From: Brevundimonas sp.
GTDB taxonomy: Bacteria; Pseudomonadota; Alphaproteobacteria; Caulobacterales; Caulobacteraceae
Length of the DNA: 6,147 bases
NCBI RefSeq assembly: GCF_031082345.1
Contig: NZ_JAVHLH010000173.1
Coordinates: 1 to 6,147, forward strand
Direction of reading: 5' to 3'
Numbering within the stretch: position 1 is the stretch's first letter; every line of letters starts with the position of its first letter. A model generated the notes under the pieces. It was given only the letters and a program-made list of their open reading frames with translations. It was not told the origin of the DNA and did no database searches. Shown here piece by piece: positions 1 through 5,093 of this stretch. The position numbers and the translations under genes are program-made.

Positions 1-393
1 CTGTTTGTCGACGGCGAGCGCCGTGAGATCGAAATCGATGATGACGTCTACGCGCGCCACACTCACTTTGAGCCCGTCACGGGCGTAACTGTCTACTTTG
101 AGGACGGCGCGCCCCACCAGGTTTCCGCACTCTCGCCCCGAGGCTCCGCCTCCGGCCCCGCCTCCGACGGCGCCCTGCGCGCCCCCATGCCTGGCAAGAT
201 CGTCGCTGTCCCGGCCAAACCCGGCGACATCGTCACGAAAGGTCAGCCCATCATTGTGCTGGAAGCGATGAAAATGGAGCATGCCCTCGTCGCGCCGTTC
301 GACGGGGTGGTCGAGACCATCGGCGCCGCCGTCGGCGAGCAGGTGGTGGATGGCGCCGTCCTGGCGACCGTCAAACCGGAGGGGACTGAATGA
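1..393 (+). CDS. Acyl-CoA carboxylase alpha (biotin) subunit, C-terminal part with biotin carrier domain (5' truncated)
   Basis: This is the last 130 codons of a gene that begins before the window. The open frame runs from base 1 to a TGA at 391-393. The biotinyl carrier domain fills about the last 70 residues. Its biotinylation motif EAMKM has the acceptor lysine at bases 271-273, preceded by the typical APMPG entry strand. The biotin shuttles carboxyl groups from the biotin carboxylase domain (outside the window) to a partner beta subunit, in the cytoplasm. The first 40 or so residues look like the linker/BT region before the carrier domain. The C-terminus does not resemble propionyl-CoA carboxylase alpha as I know it, so methylcrotonyl-CoA carboxylase alpha (leucine breakdown, mccA/liuD) is my favoured reading. 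A generic acetyl/propionyl-CoA carboxylase alpha subunit remains possible. The stop overlaps the next start as ATGA, so the two are translationally coupled. Confidence -1.
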   Translation: MFVDGERREIEIDDDVYARHTHFEPVTGVTVYFEDGAPHQVSALSPRGSASGPASDGALRAPMPGKIVAVPAKPGDIVTKGQPIIVLEAMKMEHALVAPFDGVVETIGAAVGEQVVDGAVLATVKPEGTE

Positions 394-827
394 AGCGCAT
401 CCTGATCGCCGGCCTCGCCCTGGCCCTGTCGGCCGGCGCGGCCCGGGCCACAACGCCGCAGACCCCGCCGCTCGACCAGGCCTACCGGGACGACGTCCAG
501 TGCGCCGTCCTCTACATGGCCACGGCCGCCAGGGGCGAGGACGCGGGCTCGGCGGCCCTCGGCTTCTACTATTTCGTCGGACGTCTGGAAGGCCGACGCC
601 CCGAGGTCAACTGGCGCAGCCATGTCCTGACCGCCGCAACCAACTCGGGCCAGGCCATGCTGGAGGCCCATGGCCAACGCTGCGGCAATATCCTGATCGA
701 GAACGGTCGCTCCATGGGGCAGGTCGACGCGATGATACAGAGCTGGAGCCAGGGCGAGGGGCAGATGGGCGCCGCGCTCCAGGCCCTGCGCGGCGAGCCG
801 GAACCGGCCGCCGACTCCGGCTGGTAG
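390..827 (+). CDS. Small secreted protein of unknown function (145 aa)
   Basis: I do not recognise a family. The first 20 residues form a clear Sec signal peptide: a Lys-Arg n-region, a Leu/Ala-rich core, and an ARA motif before a cleavage site after residue 20. The mature 125-residue protein should be periplasmic. It has just two cysteines, C38 and C98, which could form a disulphide in that compartment. The middle is probably helical, with an aromatic patch FYYF at 59-62. The C-terminus is Glu/Pro/Ala-rich and probably disordered. The start is well supported: GGAGG at 378-382 sits 7 nt before the ATG, and the ATG overlaps the upstream carboxylase stop (ATGA). It is therefore probably co-transcribed with the carboxylase, but a periplasmic protein has no obvious role in cytosolic acyl-CoA carboxylation, so the link may be positional only. 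Confidence -1.
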   Translation: MKRILIAGLALALSAGAARATTPQTPPLDQAYRDDVQCAVLYMATAARGEDAGSAALGFYYFVGRLEGRRPEVNWRSHVLTAATNSGQAMLEAHGQRCGNILIENGRSMGQVDAMIQSWSQGEGQMGAALQALRGEPEPAADSGW

Positions 828-867
828 GGCCTCCCGTCCCTGCCCCGAAGGGTGCTACTCCCCGCCT

Positions 868-1266
868 ATGCCCCTCCACATGATCAAGCTCTGCGTCGGC
901 GTCGCCAAGGTCGAGACGCTGGAGCGCCGCGCCTCGAAGGGCGAATGGCTCACCGTCCACACCCGGATGACGCCCAAGCGCGCCGCCGAGCTCGAGGACG
1001 GCGGCTCGCTGTTCTGGGTCATGAAGGGCTCGGTGGTCTGCCGCATGCCGATCCTCGACATCTCGACCAAAGGCGAGGGCAAGGCCTCGATGTGCCACAT
1101 CAGGCTGTCGCCCGAGGTGATCCGCACCGCCCCCCAGGCCCGCCGCCCCTTCCAGGGCTGGCGCTATCTGGAGCCGAAGGACGCCCCGCCGGACCTGTCG
1201 TCCATGGACGCCGGCGACCTGCCGCTCGACCTGGCCAAACAGCTGCGGGAGATGGGGGCTTGGTAG
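868..1266 (+). CDS. DUF1489 family protein (132 aa)
   Basis: The protein matches my recollection of the DUF1489 family, which is found almost only in alphaproteobacteria and has no known function. Family hallmarks are the N-terminal HMIKLCVGV stretch, a TRMTPKR segment near residues 32-38, FWVMKG near 49-54, and a C-terminal RPFQGWRYLE segment near 133 bp before the end. The length is about that of the family. There is no signal peptide or membrane segment, so it is probably cytosolic. The ATG at 868 is preferred because the family begins a few residues before the IKLC motif. There is no good Shine-Dalgarno sequence: the nearest purine run (AAGGG) is about 15 nt upstream. The gene follows the secreted-protein gene after 40 bp, and the heptamer repeat starts at its stop codon. 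Confidence -1.
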   Translation: MPLHMIKLCVGVAKVETLERRASKGEWLTVHTRMTPKRAAELEDGGSLFWVMKGSVVCRMPILDISTKGEGKASMCHIRLSPEVIRTAPQARRPFQGWRYLEPKDAPPDLSSMDAGDLPLDLAKQLREMGAW

Positions 1267-1389
1267 GGACGAGGGACGAGGGTCGAGGGGCGAGGGAAGC
1301 GGTTCGGAACAGTCCCTTGCGGTCGGCCCGGCGGGCGCCGTCCAGAGGTCGCTTGCTCGCCCCTCGCCCCTCGACCCTCGCCCCTCGCC
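1266..1389. repeat. Heptamer-based inverted repeat, copy 1 (CGAGGGN arms, hairpin and G-quadruplex-like)
   Basis: The left arm (about 1266-1296) is a tandem array of a 7-nt unit, CGAGGG plus A, T or G. The right arm (1356-1389) is the same array on the other strand. Bases 1277-1296 and 1361-1380 are perfect 20-nt reverse complements. Pairing extends outward to 1268-1296 with 1361-1389 at 27 of 29 positions. The 64 nt between the arms are unrelated GC-rich sequence. The left arm on the plus strand and the right arm on the minus strand each carry four or more runs of three or four G separated by 3-4 nt, the canonical G-quadruplex spacing. The element begins at the DUF1489 stop codon and ends 31 bp before the patatin-gene ATG. 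It shares a 24-nt identical block, in opposite orientation, with the element at 4106-4218. Confidence -1.
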
Positions 1390-1420
1390 ACCTTCCGCCG
1401 ACTCCCGTTATCCTCCCCTG

Positions 1421-3271
1421 ATGCCCACCCCCCGCTCCGACCGGCTGGAAGACGCCCTGCACCGCATCTTCGAGGGCGGCAAGAACACCCGCGCCAGCTG
1501 GTTCGCCCTGACCGGCGGCGAGAGCCTGTTTCTCGAGGGCGACACCGCCGACACCCTCTATCTGCTCCGCTCCGGCCGCCTCGGCGTGTTCCGGCGGAAC
1601 CCGGCCGAGGACCGCCCGCCCCAGTTCGTCGGCGTCATCCGCCCGGGAGAGCCGGTCGGCGAAATGGCCATGCTGGCGGGCACCGCCCACACCGCCGACG
1701 TTGTCGCCCTGCGCGATTCCCAGGTTCTGGCCCTGCCCCGCGACGCCTTCTTCGAGGCCGCCCGCACCGAGCCCGACCTGATGGTCGAGCTGTCGCGGCT
1801 GATGATCCAGCGGGCCCGCGACCGGCGCTCCGGCGGCGGCGAGCCCAGCGTGTTCGGCTTCATCTCGGCGCGGCCGCGCCCGATCCGCGCCTTCGTCGAA
1901 CGCATCGCGGCGGCGATCGAGGCCGACGGCTTCAGCTGCCAGGTCATCGACCAGACCGCCCTGTCGTCCGCCGCCGAATGGTTCAGCCGGGTCGAGGACT
2001 CCCACGACTACGTCCTCTACGTCGCCGAAATGGACGAACCCGCCTGGGGGGCCCTGTGCGCGCGCCAGGTCGACCGCGTCTTCATCGTCGGCGCCGGGCT
2101 GATGGCGCCCCCCAACCGGCCCCTGCCCCACGCCGGCGTGCTCGACGCCCAGCGCCGCACCGACCTGATCCTGCTGCGCGACCCCCGCATGGCCTGCCCC
2201 GCCAACACCGGCGTCTGGATCGACGCGGTCAACCCCGGGCGCTGGTTTCAGGCCGTCGAGGGCGACCAGGCCGACGCCGAGCGCATCGGCCGGGTCATCA
2301 CCGGCTCGGCCGTGGGCGTGGTCTTGTCCGGCGGCGGGGCGCGGGCCTATTCGCACATCGGCGCCCTCAAGGCCCTGCGCGAGGCCGGCGTGCCGATCGA
2401 CTTCGTCGGCGGGGCGTCCATGGGGGCGGTGGTCGCCGCCGGTCCGGCCCTGAACTGGTCGCAGGAGGAACTCGAGGCGCGCATCCGCAAGGCCTTCGTC
2501 CAGAGCGACCCCCTGTCCGACATCACCTTCCCCATGCTGGCCATGACCCGGGCCCGCAAGGTCGATTGCCTGCTGCAGGACGCCTATGGCGAGATCGACC
2601 TCGCCGACCTGCACCTTCCCTATTTCGCGGCCTCCACCAACCTGACCAGCGGCAAGCTGGAGGTGCATCGCCGCGGCCTGATGCGTCGGGCCTTGCGCGC
2701 CTCCATCGCCATCCCCGGCATCCTGCCCCCGGTGGTCATCGACGGCCAGGTGCACGTCGACGGCGCGGTGCTGAAGAACCTCCCCGCCGAGGTCATGCGC
2801 CAGATGAACGCCGGCCCGGTGATCGGCGTCGACATGTCCGAGACGCGCGGCGTCGACGCCGCGATGATCGAGCATCCGCCTTCGATCTGGCGGCTGATCG
2901 CCACCGGGGCGTGGCGCCGGGGCCCGCCCATCGTCTCGATCCTGATGCGCTCGGCCACCCTGACCACCGACGCCGACCTGGAGAGCTCCCGGGCGGCCAC
3001 GGACCTGCTGATCCAGCCGACCCCCGACGGCCTCGACATCCGCGACTGGAAGGGGTTCGAGGCGGGGGTCGACGCCGGCTACAGCGCCACGCGCGAGGCG
3101 CTGGACGGCCTCGACCGGCCCGTGACCCACCTGCGCCGGCGCCCGCCGCTCAGCGCTTGCGCGCCACCAGAAACAGACGCGGAAACGGCATCAGCGTCAC
3201 CCCGTCGGGCCGAGGGGGAAAAGCCGAAGAAAGCCGCGCGCCGAGCGCGTCGAGATACGCCCGCCGCGTGA
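1421..3271 (+). CDS. Patatin-like phospholipase/esterase with N-terminal cNMP-binding-like domain (NTE type, 616 aa)
   Basis: This is a predicted serine lipid hydrolase that should act on phospholipids or lysophospholipids, probably at the inner face of the membrane. Residues about 20-135 form a cyclic-nucleotide-binding-type beta-barrel (EGDTADTLYLLRSG near 39-52, VGEMAML at 79-85). Residues about 150-295 form a linker domain like that seen in neuropathy target esterase (NTE) relatives. The patatin domain follows: the oxyanion GGGxR (G304-G306, R308), the nucleophile elbow GASMG with Ser333, and the catalytic Asp447 in VDGA, where many patatins have DGG. The last 40 or so residues are Arg/Lys/Ala-rich, look disordered, and are encoded opposite the 3' end of tam. 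In the phosphate-binding cassette the usual Arg is His90, so cyclic-nucleotide binding is doubtful. No Shine-Dalgarno sequence precedes the ATG, and no nearby in-frame Met offers an alternative start. Domain assignment is secure; the substrate is unknown. Confidence -1.
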   Translation: MPTPRSDRLEDALHRIFEGGKNTRASWFALTGGESLFLEGDTADTLYLLRSGRLGVFRRNPAEDRPPQFVGVIRPGEPVGEMAMLAGTAHTADVVALRDSQVLALPRDAFFEAARTEPDLMVELSRLMIQRARDRRSGGGEPSVFGFISARPRPIRAFVERIAAAIEADGFSCQVIDQTALSSAAEWFSRVEDSHDYVLYVAEMDEPAWGALCARQVDRVFIVGAGLMAPPNRPLPHAGVLDAQRRTDLILLRDPRMACPANTGVWIDAVNPGRWFQAVEGDQADAERIGRVITGSAVGVVLSGGGARAYSHIGALKALREAGVPIDFVGGASMGAVVAAGPALNWSQEELEARIRKAFVQSDPLSDITFPMLAMTRARKVDCLLQDAYGEIDLADLHLPYFAASTNLTSGKLEVHRRGLMRRALRASIAIPGILPPVVIDGQVHVDGAVLKNLPAEVMRQMNAGPVIGVDMSETRGVDAAMIEHPPSIWRLIATGAWRRGPPIVSILMRSATLTTDADLESSRAATDLLIQPTPDGLDIRDWKGFEAGVDAGYSATREALDGLDRPVTHLRRRPPLSACAPPETDAETASASPRRAEGEKPKKAARRARRDTPAA

Positions 3272-3938
3272 CCTCCTCGGTCAGGGCGGCAAGGTACGGC
3301 CGCAGCGCCGTCCCCTTCATCCATTCCAGCACGGCGTCCGCTCCCGTCAGCGCCTGCAGATAGGTGGTAGACCAGATATCGATCTCGCCGCAGCTCTCGG
3401 CCAGCGCCGAATAATAGGCCTCGGGCTGCAGCAACGGCGCCACCGCGCCCACCCCGTCCAGCGCCGCCGCCCATGGCCCGTCGGCGGCGACCTCGCGCAT
3501 CAGGGTGTGGTGACGCGTCTCATGCGCCATCGGCATCTGCACCGCGATGACCCCGCCCGCGGCCAGGCCGCCGGTCAGCCGCCGCAAAAGCGCCGCGTGA
3601 TCCGGCAGCCAGTGCAGGGAGGCGTTGGCCAGGATCAGGTCCGCCGGCCGTTCCGGCGCCCAGTCCGCGATGTCGCCGAGCCGCCAGTCGATATCCTCGT
3701 CCCGCCCCCGGGCCTGCTCCAGCATGGCGTGGCTGGAATCCATCCCGTGGACCCGCGCGTCGGGCTGACGCCGCTTCAGAAACGCCGCGTGCTGGCCGGT
3801 CCCGCACCCCAGATCCCAGATTTCGCCGGGCGACAGGCCGTCAGGCAGCCGCGCCAGCAGATCATGGGCGGCGCGGTCGCGCTCGCGTTCGAAGCGGCTG
3901 TACTGATGGGGATCCCAGGCCGGCGGCGTATCGGTCAT
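3150..3938 (-). CDS. tam: Trans-aconitate 2-methyltransferase
   Basis: This is a 262-residue class I SAM-dependent methyltransferase. Tam methylates trans-aconitate, a spontaneous by-product and inhibitor of the citric acid cycle, in the cytosol. SAM-binding motif I is DLGCGTG at residues 42-48, the acidic residue ending strand 2 is D67 in GMDSS, and GDIADW lies at 88-93. NASLHW at 105-110, the MKGTALRPY segment and the C-terminal PFPRLFLVAR ending are typical of Tam and show that the protein is full length. The start is supported by the N-terminal WDPxQY-like pattern and by GGAG 9 nt upstream (3948-3951 on the plus strand). The tRNA-His gene ends only 27 bp upstream on the same strand, with no terminator between, so the two are probably co-transcribed. 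The last 122 bp overlap the convergent patatin gene. A related small-molecule methyltransferase is the main alternative. Confidence -1.
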   Translation of the reverse strand: MTDTPPAWDPHQYSRFERERDRAAHDLLARLPDGLSPGEIWDLGCGTGQHAAFLKRRQPDARVHGMDSSHAMLEQARGRDEDIDWRLGDIADWAPERPADLILANASLHWLPDHAALLRRLTGGLAAGGVIAVQMPMAHETRHHTLMREVAADGPWAAALDGVGAVAPLLQPEAYYSALAESCGEIDIWSTTYLQALTGADAVLEWMKGTALRPYLAALTEEVTRRAYLDALGARLSSAFPPRPDGVTLMPFPRLFLVARKR

Positions 3939-3965
3939 GCCGTGACGCTCCAGATCCAGGGAGGA

Positions 3966-4042
3966 TGGTACCGCCTCTCAGGCTTGAACTGAGGACCTCC
4001 GGTTCCACAAACCGGCGCTCTAACCAACTGAGCTAAGGCGGC
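3966..4042 (-). tRNA. tRNA-His (anticodon GUG), CCA encoded
   Basis: All four arms fold. The acceptor stem pairs 4036-4042 with 3970-3976 (six Watson-Crick pairs plus G1-U72). The D stem is GCTC/GAGC, the anticodon stem CCGGT/ACCGG, and the T stem CTCAG/CTGAG with loop TTCAAGC. The seven-base anticodon loop TTGTGGA puts GTG at 4006-4008 (complement), which reads CAC and CAU. The 3' end reads discriminator A73 followed by an encoded CCA (3966-3968). The base before position 1 is C, so there is no encoded G-1, and G1-U72 is the first pair. Most bacterial tRNA-His have G-1 opposite C73; loss of this pair with A73 is known from a clade of alphaproteobacteria. The gene carries no intron and no sign of disruption. 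Confidence -1.
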
Positions 4043-4060
4043 GCGCTGTCGCGAGCGGCG

Positions 4061-4089
4061 TGTCTAGCGGGGTCGCTGGCGTCGATCAA
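4061..4089 (-). promoter_or_regulatory. Predicted sigma73-type promoter of tRNA-His (and tam)
   Basis: Read on the minus strand, TTGATCG (4083-4089) is followed after 14 nt by GCTAGACA (4061-4068). The Caulobacter housekeeping consensus is TTGaCgS, 10-14 nt, GCTANAWC, so the -35 matches well and the -10 keeps GCTAnA. A start about 7 nt after the -10 would fall near 4054, about 12 nt before the mature tRNA 5' end at 4042, a normal leader length for a tRNA. The position and both boxes agree, but it is predicted by eye only. Confidence -1.
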
Positions 4090-4105
4090 GGTGGATTTGG
4101 AAGAA

Positions 4106-4218
4106 GAGGGTCGAGGGGCGAGGGGCGAGGGTCGAGGAAATCAGACCGCCGCGACTTCAGGTCGAGGCCGCGGCGCACGAGCCCGCGCCCTTCCCCCTTA
4201 CTTGACCCTCGCCCCTTG
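4106..4218. repeat. Heptamer-based inverted repeat, copy 2 (diverged)
   Basis: The left arm 4106-4137 is the same 7-nt CGAGGGN array as at 1266-1389. Its first 24 nt (4106-4129) are identical to the reverse complement of 1356-1379, so this copy is inverted relative to the first. The right arm is short: 4204-4216 pairs perfectly with 4121-4133, and pairing extends to 4201-4218 with 4119-4136 if two G-U pairs are allowed. The sequence between the arms is again 64 nt long in this pairing, but differs from copy 1. The plus strand of the left arm has four G-runs with 3-4 nt loops. The right arm ends 2 bp before the stop codon of the M48 protease gene, and the left arm begins 16 bp from the promoter of tRNA-His, so it fills the gap between two same-strand genes and could act in 3'-end formation or mRNA protection. 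Confidence -1.
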
Positions 4219-4220
4219 GG

Positions 4221-4967
4221 TCAGGCCCAGCCCTGGCTCGCGATATACTGCTCCAGCGCCGCGATCCGGCTGGCGTCCGACGGGTGGGTCGAGGCGAACT
4301 CGGGCGTCGAACCCTGGCGCTGCTCGGCCATGATCCGCCACAGGGCGACGGATTCGGACGGCCGGTATCCCGCCCGCTGCAGATAGTCGACGCCGAGGCG
4401 GTCCGCCTCCAGCTCGTGCCGGCGCGAGAACGGCAGCAGCACGCCCAGCTGGGCGCCCAGACCGCCGATCGCGCCCGCGGCCTGGGCGTAATCGCCTGCG
4501 GCGCTCTGCACCCCGCTCAGCACCACGCTGGTCGCGGCGGTCGAGGAATAGCGTTCGGCGGCGTGGCGCGCGACGACGTGGCCGACCTCGTGGCCGATCA
4601 CGGCGGCCAGCTGGTCGTCATTGCGCACCAGGTTCAGCAGGCCGGTGGTCACGCCGATCTTGCCCGAGGGCAGGACGAAGGCGTTCGGGCTCTGGCTGAC
4701 GAAGACGGCGTAGTCCCAGCTCCGGCCGGTCAGGCCGGCGGCCTCGACGATGCGCCCCCCGACGCGACGGACGCGGGCGTTGGCGGCGGCGTCGTTTGAG
4801 GTCTGCTGGGTCCGCAACGCCTGCGCCCAGGCCGCCTCGGACTGCTGCGTGAAGGCGGCGTCGTCGACGATCAGGAACTGGCTGCGGCCGAGGGTCTCAT
4901 TGTAGGCACAGGCGGCGGCCGACAGGGCGGCGGCGGTCACAAGGGCGAGGGTCAGGGGTCGGTTCAT
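4221..4967 (-). CDS. M48 family zinc metalloprotease, predicted lipoprotein (248 aa)
   Basis: This is a predicted envelope metalloprotease resembling the LoiP/YggG and BepA type of M48 peptidase, which degrade misfolded outer-membrane or periplasmic proteins. The N-terminus has a signal peptide ending at a lipobox-like AAAC with Cys20, so the protein is probably lipid-anchored and faces the periplasm. The zinc motif HEVGH is at 126-130 (ligands H126 and H130, catalytic E127). The third ligand is E185 in HELEAD (184-189), with D189 conserved. The STHPSD segment near the C-terminus is typical of the family. There are no TPR repeats, unlike BepA. The ATG at 4967 is chosen over an in-frame ATG at 5033 because it starts the signal peptide and has GGAG 8 nt upstream; the longer form would bury the signal and run into the terminator's T-tract. 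The AAAC lipobox lacks the usual Leu at -3, so lipidation is likely but not certain. Confidence -1.
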   Translation of the reverse strand: MNRPLTLALVTAAALSAAACAYNETLGRSQFLIVDDAAFTQQSEAAWAQALRTQQTSNDAAANARVRRVGGRIVEAAGLTGRSWDYAVFVSQSPNAFVLPSGKIGVTTGLLNLVRNDDQLAAVIGHEVGHVVARHAAERYSSTAATSVVLSGVQSAAGDYAQAAGAIGGLGAQLGVLLPFSRRHELEADRLGVDYLQRAGYRPSESVALWRIMAEQRQGSTPEFASTHPSDASRIAALEQYIASQGWA

Positions 4968-5030
4968 GGGATGGGCTCCGTTTTCCAGCGTGGCGGGACA
5001 ACGCCTGAACCGGCCCGAACGCTCCAGACG

Positions 5031-5065
5031 CAAACGAAAACGCCCCGGTCACGGGGACCGGGGCG
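5031..5065 (-). terminator. Rho-independent terminator of the exbD-tonB unit
   Basis: A perfect 10-bp GC-rich stem pairs 5041-5050 with 5056-5065 around a 5-nt loop (5051-5055). On the minus strand it is followed by TTTTCGTTTG (5031-5040), a usable U-tract. It sits 28 bp after the tonB stop and 63 bp before the M48 start, so it should separate the two. On the plus strand the hairpin is followed only by TCTCGTTCTT, a weaker tract, and no plus-strand gene needs it. Confidence -1.
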
Positions 5066-5093
5066 TCTCGTTCTTGCGGGAACCGTCCCGGCC

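Noticed and set aside
1266..1389. CRISPR array as an explanation for the heptamer repeats
   Set aside because: The units are 7 nt and directly tandem without unique spacers, and no cas gene is present.
1100..3130. Long minus-strand open frame (676 codons) opposite the patatin gene
   Set aside because: The product is Gly/Arg/Asp/Ala/Pro/His-rich with no recognisable domain, and the opposite strand encodes a protein with clear catalytic motifs. Such open antisense frames are expected in very GC-rich DNA.
3133..3142. Palindrome GCGCCGGCGC near the tam stop as a terminator
   Set aside because: It is short, has no loop or T-tract, and lies within the patatin reading frame; such palindromes are common at this GC content.
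1978..3363. Plus-strand open frame of 461 codons within the patatin gene in another frame
   Set aside because: The translation is dominated by Arg, Pro, Gly and Ala, the usual signature of an out-of-frame reading of a GC-rich gene.
4943..4959. Possible third heptamer-like stretch (GGGCGAGGGTCAGGGG) at the start of the M48 gene
   Set aside because: It encodes a normal signal-peptide core (Pro-Leu-Thr-Leu-Ala-Leu), has no opposing arm, and only about ten bases match the repeat unit. Coincidence is the simpler explanation, though an origin from the repeat cannot be excluded.
4968..5033. Longer N-terminus for the M48 protease, starting at 5033
   Set aside because: It would place 22 charged residues before the signal peptide and start within the terminator region. 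The ATG at 4967 has its own Shine-Dalgarno sequence.
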